A stretch of DNA of 64,000 nucleotides from RGIG9060 sp036307825 (GTDB taxonomy: Bacteria > Spirochaetota > Spirochaetia > Treponematales > Treponemataceae), in the NCBI GenBank assembly GCA_036307825.1, contig JAXJWW010000104.1:10768-74767 (forward strand), written 5' to 3'. Under the pieces are notes generated by a model. The model was not told the DNA's origin and ran no database searches. It worked only from the letters and a program-made list of their open reading frames with translations. The position numbers and the translations under genes are program-made. This document shows positions 24,969 through 33,266 of this stretch, one piece after another (position 1 is the first letter of the stretch; every line of letters starts with the position of its first letter).

Positions 24969-25000
24969 CTGAAGTGCACTTTTTTACAAGCACACTTCAG
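24969..25000 (-). terminator. Terminator of the gadBC operon
   Basis: CTGAAGTG and CACTTCAG are perfect arms; on the minus strand ATTTTTC follows. It lies 10 nt after the gadC stop. Confidence 0.75.
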
Positions 25001-25009
25001 AAAGTAAAA

Positions 25010-26446
25010 TTAATTTTTTACTATTTTATCTTTGCGTTTTTGTGCAATGATAAGTGGTATTATGAAAAATCCTATTGTTCCTATTGCAACGATAGCAATA
25101 TACGAAACTGGATTTCCGATTGGTAGTTGTGCTGGTGGCACAAAGGATAAAACTAGAGCAAACAAAGCAGCTAAAATTCCGATTCCAGCAAGTAATGTTA
25201 AAGCAGGAGCTTTGTAAGGTCGTTCCATATTTGGTTGAGTTTTGCGAAGAACAATGGCAGCAAGATACATCATCAAATACATAATGATATAAACTGCAAC
25301 TGTCAAAGCAGAAAGCAAGAAGAAGGCAACGCTTACATCTTTCATTACAAAGTACAAACAAGCCAAAATTGTTACGATAATTCCTTGAATTAGCATCATG
25401 TTTTTTGGAGCACCAGCTTTTGTTGTTTCAGCTAAAGATTCTGGCAAAATTCCGTCTTTTGCTGTACTTAACAAACCTTTACTTGGTCCAGAAATCCAAG
25501 ACAAAACACCACCTAAAGAACCAAATGCAACACAGAATGCCAAAATATACAAAGCCCATTTCATATTTACAGAATCTAGCATTGTAGAAAGAGCTTGCAT
25601 AAGTCCAGATTCAAGTTGAAGTTGTGAATTTGGAACAACAGCAGCAATTGCCAAAGAACCAAAAGTAAACAATACAAAAACAATTATTGAAGAAATAAAA
25701 ATTGCAGCAGGATATTGTTTTTTTGGATTTTCCATTTCAGAAGCATGAACAGCCTGAACTTCAACACCAGCAAATAGCAAAATAATCCCTGATAGATAAG
25801 AAAGATTATTGAGATTTGACAAATTTGGAAACCATCGTGGAGTAACTTTTCCATCTACAACTGATGCAACTGCAGTTTCTGCCGCAGTAAGTTCTTCAAA
25901 GCCTAAAGGCTTTTTCATCATCATCCAAACAATTCCTAGGATGATAACAATTACACCAGGTAAAACTGTACCCACAATAAAACCCCAGCTTGTTACTTTT
26001 GAAAGAAGTTTTGTTCCACCAAAAGCGATAAATGTAGCAATCCAATAGAAGATAATAATAAAAAGACCTGTATATCGACCATTGTTTGCAAGTTCAGGTT
26101 TTCCAATTCCGTAAGCAATAGCAGCCGCAGCAAAGGCTAAAACCGTAGGATACCAAACAACATTCTGAATCCATTGTAGCCAAATCGCTGTAAAGCCCCA
26201 TTTTTTTCCAAAGGCGGCCCCTACCCAACGATAAACACCACCTTCTTGTCCTGAAAAGGCACTTCCTAATTCTGCAGAAACCAAAGCTGCAGGTATCAAG
26301 AAGAAAATCGTTGCAAAAGCAATGTAGAAAAACATGGTCATTTCTTCTGATGCCATCATCGGTAGACCACGCAAACTGATAATTGCAGCTGCTGTCATGA
26401 ATGCCATTGCACCTGTTGTAATAAAACCCTTCTTCTTATTTTCCAT
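25010..26446 (-). CDS. gadC: Glutamate:GABA antiporter (GadC-like APC permease)
   Basis: This 478-residue, roughly 12-helix amino acid-polyamine-organocation permease starts GFITTGAMAFMTAAAIISLR, with the TM1 break typical of the family. With GadB it forms the glutamate acid-resistance cycle: import glutamate, decarboxylate it using a proton, export GABA. AGGTGA precedes the ATG, 16 nt after gadB on the same strand. The protein ends soon after the last helix (QKRKDKIVKN) and so lacks the long C-terminal plug that closes E. coli GadC at neutral pH. Specificity is inferred from the gadB neighbour. Confidence 0.9.
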   Translation of the reverse strand: MENKKKGFITTGAMAFMTAAAIISLRGLPMMASEEMTMFFYIAFATIFFLIPAALVSAELGSAFSGQEGGVYRWVGAAFGKKWGFTAIWLQWIQNVVWYPTVLAFAAAAIAYGIGKPELANNGRYTGLFIIIFYWIATFIAFGGTKLLSKVTSWGFIVGTVLPGVIVIILGIVWMMMKKPLGFEELTAAETAVASVVDGKVTPRWFPNLSNLNNLSYLSGIILLFAGVEVQAVHASEMENPKKQYPAAIFISSIIVFVLFTFGSLAIAAVVPNSQLQLESGLMQALSTMLDSVNMKWALYILAFCVAFGSLGGVLSWISGPSKGLLSTAKDGILPESLAETTKAGAPKNMMLIQGIIVTILACLYFVMKDVSVAFFLLSALTVAVYIIMYLMMYLAAIVLRKTQPNMERPYKAPALTLLAGIGILAALFALVLSFVPPAQLPIGNPVSYIAIVAIGTIGFFIIPLIIAQKRKDKIVKN

Positions 26447-26462
26447 TTTTCACCTAACCTAT

Positions 26463-27884
26463 TTAACGACCGTGATTAAAACTTCCCTTAGGATGAGAAA
26501 CTTTACAGCCATGCTTTGCGTGAGGATTTTCCATGAGCTTTTTTATGGCTCTCTCCATATCTTCAAGCAACAATTCCATTAAATCGTAAGTACAACCATG
26601 ACGAATTAAAACTCTCTGAACTACAACTTTTTCGCAATTTGCTGGTAAACTATAAGCAGGAAGTAACCAACCTCGTTCTCGCAAAACATCAGAAAGTTGA
26701 TATAAATCGAATGGGATTTTTTCGTTAGATTCTCCTGAACAATTATCTGCGTGTTTTAATTTCCAAGTTACTGCAGGAATTCCTGTTTTTGGATTACAAT
26801 CGTAAACCATTTCAAAAAGACCCATTTTTTCAATGCCTTGCGCAAAAAATTTTCCAACATCGTAACAACCTTGCTGAACTTTTTTGTAGCCTTCCCGTCC
26901 AAGTCTTAACAAGTTGTAATATTGGCAAACAATTTGTCCTCCAGGTCGTGAAAAGTTAATTGCAAAAGTTGGCATATTTCCACCAAGATAATTTACATTG
27001 AAAATTAAATCTTCTGGCAAATCTTTTTTGTTTCCCCAAACAACCCAACCACAACCTAAAGGTGAAAGTCCAAATTTATGTCCTGATGTACTGATTGATT
27101 TTACTCGTGGAATCCTAAAATCCCAAACTAAATCAGGAGCACAGAATGGTGCCAAAAATCCACCACTAGCACCGTCAACATGGATAGAAATATCCCAGCC
27201 TTTTTCTTTGTGCAATTTATCAAGGGCATCTGCGATTTCTTTTACAGGTTCAAACTGACCTGTAAAAGTTATTCCCAAAGTAACTACAACTCCGATTGTA
27301 TTTTCGTCACAGCGCTTAATTACTTCTTCAGCATTTGAAATGTATCGATTACCTTCCATTGGAATTTCACGCAATTCAACATCCCAATAACGAGCAAATT
27401 TATGCCAACAAACTTGTACAGGTCCACAAATCAAATTTGGTTTGTCTGTAGTTTTTCCTTGTGCCTTGCGTGCATTTCGCCATCGCCATTTCATTGCCAT
27501 TCCACCCAACATACAAGCTTCGGAAGAACCGGTTGTAGAAGTTCCAGTTGCTTCTTCAGGATTTGCGTGCCACATATCAGCGATGATATTTACACAACGA
27601 GATTCGATTTCTGCTGTTTGAGGATATTCATCCTTATCAATCATATTTTTGTCGATACAATCGTCCATCAAACGATGAATTTCATCATCAACAAAAGTTT
27701 GACAAAAAGTTGCTAAGTTTTGTCTAGAATTTCCATCCAACATAAGTTCATCTTTTATAAGCTGATACATTGTTTTTGGATCAGATTCTTTTTCTGGCAT
27801 TTTAGTTTTGCTTAAGGGCTTTGTTGCCCCAGTTTTATCAAAAATATCATCATTATTTGATGATTTCATAGTATGTAAAGCCAT
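26463..27884 (-). CDS. gadB: Glutamate decarboxylase
   Basis: This PLP enzyme converts glutamate to GABA and CO2. The 473-residue product has the PLP lysine in STSGHKFGLSPLGCGWV, IHVDGASGGF before it, and EATGTSTTGSSEACMLGG near residue 95. The C-terminus ends SFNHGR: a histidine two residues before the end, close to the FKHT end whose His closes the active site of E. coli GadB at neutral pH. The ATG at 27884 is chosen because AAGGA is 6 nt upstream; another ATG at 27890 abuts it. First gene of gadBC. Confidence 0.95.
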   Translation of the reverse strand: MALHTMKSSNNDDIFDKTGATKPLSKTKMPEKESDPKTMYQLIKDELMLDGNSRQNLATFCQTFVDDEIHRLMDDCIDKNMIDKDEYPQTAEIESRCVNIIADMWHANPEEATGTSTTGSSEACMLGGMAMKWRWRNARKAQGKTTDKPNLICGPVQVCWHKFARYWDVELREIPMEGNRYISNAEEVIKRCDENTIGVVVTLGITFTGQFEPVKEIADALDKLHKEKGWDISIHVDGASGGFLAPFCAPDLVWDFRIPRVKSISTSGHKFGLSPLGCGWVVWGNKKDLPEDLIFNVNYLGGNMPTFAINFSRPGGQIVCQYYNLLRLGREGYKKVQQGCYDVGKFFAQGIEKMGLFEMVYDCNPKTGIPAVTWKLKHADNCSGESNEKIPFDLYQLSDVLRERGWLLPAYSLPANCEKVVVQRVLIRHGCTYDLMELLLEDMERAIKKLMENPHAKHGCKVSHPKGSFNHGR

Positions 27885-27918
27885 ATTCATTCCTTACTAA
27901 ATTTAGATTAAACGATAC

Positions 27919-27930
27919 AAAGGCGCCTTT
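27919..27930. promoter_or_regulatory. 12-bp palindrome upstream of gadB
   Basis: AAAGGCGCCTTT is a perfect palindrome and the most GC-rich site in this AT-rich gap. It sits about 35 nt before gadB, where an operator controlling gadBC would be expected. Function is inferred from position only. Confidence 0.35.
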
Positions 27931-27992
27931 TGATACCGCTTAGTTTAAATGTAGGTTATGGCAAAGGGAATTTCAAATTTTTTTTAACAATT

Positions 27993-28012
27993 AATATATA
28001 TACAAATATATT
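27993..28012. promoter_or_regulatory. Inverted repeat at the methyltransferase promoter
   Basis: AATATAT (27993-27999) and ATATATT (28006-28012) form an inverted repeat that runs into the -35 box of the methyltransferase promoter. It is a candidate operator for the helix-turn-helix part of the enzyme. Low complexity limits confidence. Confidence 0.35.
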
Positions 28013-28039
28013 GACTTTTTATAAAGGAATATATATCAT
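28011..28039 (+). promoter_or_regulatory. Leaderless-type promoter of the methyltransferase gene
   Basis: TTGACT, 17 bp, TATCAT, 6 nt, ATG at 28046. No Shine-Dalgarno lies at normal spacing. Confidence 0.6.
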
Positions 28040-28045
28040 TTCGAT

Positions 28046-29473
28046 ATGGAAACAAATAAGCAGTACCTCTCAGTAGAAGATTTATCCAATATTCTAAAAT
28101 GTACACCTCAATATGTTAGAAAACTCATACGTGATAACAAAATAGAAGCTGAACAAGTTGGTAAAACTTGGGTTATTAATTCTGCAATATTGAATAACAA
28201 AGAACTATTATTTAAATTTTCTAAAGATGTTCCCAACCAAATCTGTAAAATGAAAAATAGAGATAAATATATTGCCCTTAGTTTTTTTACAGGAGCTATG
28301 GGATTAGATTATGGAATAGAAAAAGAGGGGATTTGTCCAATTTTAGCATCAGAAATCGATCCAAATGCAAGAAAAACTATTCTATTAAATAGACCTGATA
28401 TAGGTTTAATCGGAGATATAAATAATTATTCTGCTTCTGAAATTCGAAAATATGCAAATATATCAGAAAATCAAGAAATAGACTTAATTATTGGTGGACC
28501 ACCATGTCAAGCTTTTAGTACGGCTGGACAAAGAAAAGGATTTCAAGATAAAAGAGGTAATGTTTTTCTAACTTTTATAGACAGAATTCTTGAAATGCGT
28601 CCAAAATACGCTGTAATTGAAAATGTTAGAGGAATTTTATCGGCTCCATTTGAATCAGAAGAAATTCAAAAACATTTTGGATTCGCCCCAAAAACACCAG
28701 ATGAAAAAAAAGGAGGAGCTTTATTGTATATATTAAATAAATTAGAGGAAGGTGGATATACCGTTACTTTTAATTTATACAATTCAGCAAATTATGGTGC
28801 TCCCCAAAAGCGAGAACGTGTAGTTTTTTTTTGTTCCCGAAATGGAGAAAAAATTCCTTACATGTCTCCTACTCATGATGAATTTGGAAATTATAATTTG
28901 CCAAAGTGGAAAACAGTTCGTCAAGTTCTAAAAGATTTAAAAGAAGAAGAGCAAATATCTATGAAATTTCCAGAACGTAGATTGAAATATTTTAAAATGT
29001 TAAAAGCTGGACAATACTGGAAACATTTACCTAAAGAAGTTCAATATGAAGCAATGGGGGAAAAACTTAATTTAGGAGGAGGGAAAACAGGTTTTTTTCG
29101 TCGTATAGATTGGGATACCCCTGCTCCAACATTAGTTACAGACCCGACAATGCCAGCTACAGATTTATGCCATCCAGAAAAAGATAGACCCCTAAGTATT
29201 CAAGAATATGCAAGAATACAAGAATTTCCTGATGATTGGAAATTTTTCGGAGAAATGAAAGATATTTACAAACAAATTGGAAATGCAGTTCCTATAAGTT
29301 TAGGAATTGCCATAGGAAAACAAATAAAAAAACTTCTTAACAACGAAAAAATTGAATTAGCCCCTATAAATTTTCCATTTTCAAGATATACTTATACTGA
29401 TGACGAGTCAATTAGAAAAATGATTAAAAAAAGGTTAAAAAAAGTAAATCAACAACTTGAATTATTTGAATAA
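28046..29473 (+). CDS. DNA cytosine-5 methyltransferase with N-terminal HTH
   Basis: This is the modification enzyme of a type II R-M system. Residues 1-50 form an excisionase/MerR-like helix-turn-helix (YLSVEDLSNILKCTPQYVRK). The C5-methyltransferase motifs follow in order: motif I SFFTGAMGLDYG, motif IV GGPPCQAFSTAGQ with catalytic Cys154, motif VI ENVRG, motif VIII QKRERV and motif X IGNAVP. The extra HTH suggests that the enzyme represses its own promoter. Its end is 8 nt from the convergent restriction gene. A GGNCC target is inferred from that partner, not from the protein. Confidence 0.93.
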   Translation: METNKQYLSVEDLSNILKCTPQYVRKLIRDNKIEAEQVGKTWVINSAILNNKELLFKFSKDVPNQICKMKNRDKYIALSFFTGAMGLDYGIEKEGICPILASEIDPNARKTILLNRPDIGLIGDINNYSASEIRKYANISENQEIDLIIGGPPCQAFSTAGQRKGFQDKRGNVFLTFIDRILEMRPKYAVIENVRGILSAPFESEEIQKHFGFAPKTPDEKKGGALLYILNKLEEGGYTVTFNLYNSANYGAPQKRERVVFFCSRNGEKIPYMSPTHDEFGNYNLPKWKTVRQVLKDLKEEEQISMKFPERRLKYFKMLKAGQYWKHLPKEVQYEAMGEKLNLGGGKTGFFRRIDWDTPAPTLVTDPTMPATDLCHPEKDRPLSIQEYARIQEFPDDWKFFGEMKDIYKQIGNAVPISLGIAIGKQIKKLLNNEKIELAPINFPFSRYTYTDDESIRKMIKKRLKKVNQQLELFE

Positions 29474-29480
29474 AATTGGA

Positions 29481-30239
29481 TTATTTCAATTTTTCAATTT
29501 TACTTTTAGTTTCTTTACCAATAGTTGATGCAATATCTAATAACTCCTCATAGCAACCATCACCACCTATTGTATCCCACATTTCTTTACCAATTAGAAC
29601 AACAGGATCTTGATGAAAATCGAAAATACCCATAGGAGGCTTAAAGGCATAAGATGTTTTATCTTCTCCGAAAGGATTATATGGTAACCCAAAGTAAGCA
29701 TTACATGTTGGATTTGAAATGGATAAATGAAGGCAATCTTCCTTTGCCACCATCGTTTGATCTATATTAGGTTTTACAGTTTTTAAACTAATATAATTAT
29801 CAATTCCTTCTTTATCTTTCCACCACAAATCTGATATAACACGAATAGTTTTTATTTCCCCTGAAACTTGCGTAGTTCTTAATTTATGTAAAATTTTATC
29901 ACAAGATTTTACTTTTTCTGTATTTTCTCTCAAACCTTGAATATGATTTCTGATTACATTTTCATATTCCTCATCAATATCAATTACTGTAACTTTCTGA
30001 CGTTCAGCTTTAGTTGCACCGTTGGATAACGCAACTATTTTTGCAATTTCCTCAATTACCCTTTGTCCAAAAGATGTGCTAAAGGAACGTTCAAATCTAC
30101 TCCAAAAAATTACATCATCTGATAATAATGCAGAATGAAAAGGGCGATAAGTTAATTCACCTGAAGAAATTCTCTGAATAGTTCCTTCTACACAGTTTCT
30201 AAATTCATTTGCAATTAAATCTCTATATTTTAAATTCAT
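29481..30239 (-). CDS. Type II restriction endonuclease, TdeIII-like
   Basis: The 252-residue protein resembles the TdeIII/MjaII restriction endonuclease family, whose characterised members cut GGNCC. Recognised features are the N-terminal SFSTSFGQRVIEEIAKIVAL, the central WWKDKEGIDNYISLKTVKPN (a D...LK arrangement fitting a PD-(D/E)xK core) and the C-terminal YFGLPYNPFGE. GGAGG precedes the ATG. It is convergent with the methyltransferase gene, tail to tail. Family recognition is from memory; a profile search would settle it. Confidence 0.75.
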   Translation of the reverse strand: MNLKYRDLIANEFRNCVEGTIQRISSGELTYRPFHSALLSDDVIFWSRFERSFSTSFGQRVIEEIAKIVALSNGATKAERQKVTVIDIDEEYENVIRNHIQGLRENTEKVKSCDKILHKLRTTQVSGEIKTIRVISDLWWKDKEGIDNYISLKTVKPNIDQTMVAKEDCLHLSISNPTCNAYFGLPYNPFGEDKTSYAFKPPMGIFDFHQDPVVLIGKEMWDTIGGDGCYEELLDIASTIGKETKSKIEKLK

Positions 30240-30382
30240 TTTAATCCTCCAAATTAATTTTCGGATTACAAATACAAATTTATATCTAAATTTTCTTGTT
30301 TATTTATTATTTTTTGCGTTATAATTTATTAAAACTCACATCAAGATAAAATCAAATTACTATGGGGGATTTTATTTAACTT

Positions 30383-32176
30383 ATGAAAACTATACCTTTA
30401 CGAAAAGATGTTAATACACAAGACAAGTGGGATTTAACTTCACTTTATAAAACAGAAAATGATTGGGAAGTTGACCTTAAAAAAATTACAGAATATGCAG
30501 ACAAAATTGCTGGATTTCAAGGACAAATAAAAGATTCTGCTGACAAAATGCTAGAAGTTCTCAAACTAAATGAAGAAATGGAAAAAATTGCAGAATCTGT
30601 TGGGTCTTATGCTTTTTTATTAACCGCAACTGATGCTGGAGATTCTTCCTATCAAGATAAGCAGGGACGATATATGATGAGCGCAACAGAAGCTCAAGCA
30701 AAAACTTGCTTTGTTATTACTGAAATTCAAGAAATTCCAGAAGATGAACTTTCTTCTAGAATGGCTCGTCCAGATTATGCAAACTACAAAATCTTTTTAG
30801 AAAAATTACTTCATCAAAAGCCATATATTCTTTCAGAAAAAGAAGAACGACTTTTTGCTCTTCAAGCAGAATCTAGTGGAACTGCAAAAAAAGCTTTTTC
30901 AATGCTTACAAATGTAGATATGGATTTTGGAACTGTAAAAACTCCAGAAGGTGAGCAACCTTTAACACAAACTACTTATTCAATTTTTATGGAAAATCCT
31001 GATAGAAATATCAGAAAAGAAGCCTACACTAAATTCTACAAAACTTTTGATAATCACAAAAATACAATTGCAACTTTGTACGCAGGGAATGTTCAACAAG
31101 ATGTTTATCACGCACGAGCTAGAGGATATAATTCTTCTTTACAAATGGCTTTATATCAAGACAATGTTCCAGAGGAAGTTTACAGAAATTTAATTTCAAC
31201 TGTAAGAGCAAACTTAGAACCTTTACACAAATATTATTCTTTGCGTAAAAAAATCTTAAAATTAGACGAACTTCGCCACTACGATGTTTACACTCCTTTA
31301 GTTTCTGAAATAAAATGCACAACTCCTTATAACGACGCTGTAGAAATGTTACGAAACGCACTTTCACCTTTAGGAAAAGATTACACAGATGTTTTGTGCA
31401 ACGGATTATTAAACGGTTGGGTTGATCGATACGAAAACAAAGGTAAACGAAGTGGTGCTTTTTCAGCAGGAGCTTACACAGGTTATCCTTACATTCTTTT
31501 GAATTACAAAGAAGATGTTTTGCGTGATGTTTTCACAATGGCTCACGAAGGCGGACACTCAATGCATTCATATTTTTCTGCAAAATCAAATCCATTTATG
31601 TGTTACGATTACACAATTTTTGAAGCAGAAGTTGCATCAACTTTTAACGAAGAATTACTTTTCAATTATTTGTTAAAAAATACAACTGACCAAAAAATGA
31701 AAGCTTATCTTCTTTGCACTAGAGCTTCTGATATTTTGGCAACTTTACACAGACAAACAATGTTTGCAGAATTTGAACTTAAAGCCCACGAACTTGTTGA
31801 ATCAGGAACTCCACTTTCTGTAGAAGTTTTACGAGAAGAATATCGTAAACTCTTAGAAGCTTATTTTGGACCAGAAATGATTTTTGAAAATGAAAGTGAT
31901 TTAGAAGGATTACGAATTCCTCATTTTTACAATTCTTTCTATGTTTACAAATATTCTACAGGAATTTCTGCTTCACTTGCACTTGCAGACAGAGTTTTAA
32001 ACGGCGGAAAATCTGAACTTGAAGATTATTATAAATTCCTAAAATCTGGTGGTTCAAGATATCCTATTGATTCATTAAAACTTGCTGGAGTTGATATGTC
32101 AAAACCAGAACCAATCCAGGCGGCATTAAATAAATTTGCAGATTTAATCAGACAAATTGAATTATTGGATTTGTAA
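30383..32176 (+). CDS. pepF: Oligoendopeptidase F (M3B metallopeptidase)
   Basis: This cytoplasmic zinc peptidase degrades short peptides. The 597-residue length is typical, and the zinc site is HEGGHSMHSYF (HExxH variant with the Glu ligand later in FEAEVASTFNE). The N-terminal lid is present (WDLTSLYKTENDWEVDL). A TTGTTT / TATAAT promoter is visible near 30296-30325. GGGGGA lies 13 nt before the ATG, long for a ribosome site. Single gene between the R-M system and the hydrolase. Confidence 0.94.
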   Translation: MKTIPLRKDVNTQDKWDLTSLYKTENDWEVDLKKITEYADKIAGFQGQIKDSADKMLEVLKLNEEMEKIAESVGSYAFLLTATDAGDSSYQDKQGRYMMSATEAQAKTCFVITEIQEIPEDELSSRMARPDYANYKIFLEKLLHQKPYILSEKEERLFALQAESSGTAKKAFSMLTNVDMDFGTVKTPEGEQPLTQTTYSIFMENPDRNIRKEAYTKFYKTFDNHKNTIATLYAGNVQQDVYHARARGYNSSLQMALYQDNVPEEVYRNLISTVRANLEPLHKYYSLRKKILKLDELRHYDVYTPLVSEIKCTTPYNDAVEMLRNALSPLGKDYTDVLCNGLLNGWVDRYENKGKRSGAFSAGAYTGYPYILLNYKEDVLRDVFTMAHEGGHSMHSYFSAKSNPFMCYDYTIFEAEVASTFNEELLFNYLLKNTTDQKMKAYLLCTRASDILATLHRQTMFAEFELKAHELVESGTPLSVEVLREEYRKLLEAYFGPEMIFENESDLEGLRIPHFYNSFYVYKYSTGISASLALADRVLNGGKSELEDYYKFLKSGGSRYPIDSLKLAGVDMSKPEPIQAALNKFADLIRQIELLDL

Positions 32177-32258
32177 AATTTTGATTAAAGATTTAGTTGT
32201 TTTCTACCGATAATAGAGGCAGTAAACTATAAATTTAAGAAACTTACGAGGTAGAATA

Positions 32259-33176
32259 ATGGCCAATGTGTCAGATTTTTTAACACTTGAAAAGGTTGAT
32301 GCGCATAATCACTTAAATTTGGGAATGCGTTACGCTTCTTATGTTCCTTGGGCTGGATTTTACATTCCAAACTTTCCAAGAAAAATGAATGGTCTTGGAG
32401 AGATGCACGAAGTTATCGCTCAATACACACGCAATAGAAGTGCAACTGCAAAAGATGTTCAAGATTTGATTACACTTTCTGTAAAAGATGCAATCGCTGA
32501 TGGAGTTACAGTCCTAGAAGGAAGTTGCGATATCAGTTTTGTGCATCATTGTAACGATAGCGTAGATGAATATGTTGAACTAATACATGGAATTGTTAAA
32601 AAATTTGAAGGTCAAATTGAACTTCGCCCAGAACTTGGTATGGGAAAACTTTTCGACAAAACAAAAATTGACGCTTGGGTTCCGCCACTTCTCGAAAGTG
32701 GAATTTTCAAAAGCATCGATTTGTACGGACCAGAAGTTGAAGACGGAATTGACCAGTTTAAATACATTTACGATATGGCAGGAAAACTTGGCATTAAGAA
32801 AAAAGCTCATGTAGGTGAATTTTCTGATGCAAAATCTGTTCGTAGTTTCATAGAGTTTTTTGAACTTGATGAAGTTCAACATGGAATTGGTGCTGCTAAC
32901 GATGATTCTGTTCTTCAATTTATTAAAGACAGAAATATTAGATGCAATGTAACACCTGCAAGTAATGTTATGCTTTCCGCAGTAAAATCTCTGGAAGAAC
33001 ATCCTATAAAAAAACTTGTAGAATTTGGCATTCCTGTTACAATTTGTACTGATGATTTACTTTTCTTTAATCGTTCAGTAAGTGAACAATGTGCTGACTT
33101 AGTAAATGCTAATGTTTTAACAGAAGAACAAGTAAAATCTATCCTAAAACAAGGTGTTGAAAGTTATAAAAAATAA
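32259..33176 (+). CDS. Adenosine deaminase-like amidohydrolase
   Basis: The 305-residue TIM-barrel hydrolase has the metal ligands of the ADA/AMP deaminase group: HNH near residue 17, His in KAHVGEF near 188, His in VQHGIGA near 210 and Asp in CTDDLLFF near 265. It is shorter than classical adenosine deaminase and lacks some of its active-site signatures, so the substrate may be another aminopurine or nucleoside. GAGG precedes the ATG. A bidirectional terminator separates it from mnmG. Confidence 0.82.
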   Translation: MANVSDFLTLEKVDAHNHLNLGMRYASYVPWAGFYIPNFPRKMNGLGEMHEVIAQYTRNRSATAKDVQDLITLSVKDAIADGVTVLEGSCDISFVHHCNDSVDEYVELIHGIVKKFEGQIELRPELGMGKLFDKTKIDAWVPPLLESGIFKSIDLYGPEVEDGIDQFKYIYDMAGKLGIKKKAHVGEFSDAKSVRSFIEFFELDEVQHGIGAANDDSVLQFIKDRNIRCNVTPASNVMLSAVKSLEEHPIKKLVEFGIPVTICTDDLLFFNRSVSEQCADLVNANVLTEEQVKSILKQGVESYKK

Positions 33177-33214
33177 AAAGGTGAGTTTCTTTTTAGCACT
33201 ATAAATTACATAAA

Positions 33215-33254
33215 AAAATCCTTGCAAAATCAAGTTGAAATTTGCAAGGATTTT
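33215..33254. terminator. Bidirectional terminator
   Basis: AAAATCCTTGCAAA and TTTGCAAGGATTTT are perfect 14-nt arms with a 12-nt loop between convergent genes. Confidence 0.9.
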
Positions 33255-33266
33255 TCTTTTTAAACT

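Noticed and set aside
27993..28045. C-protein box controlling the R-M system
   Set aside because: No separate controller gene is present and the repeats do not match known C-boxes; control by the methyltransferase HTH is the simpler idea.
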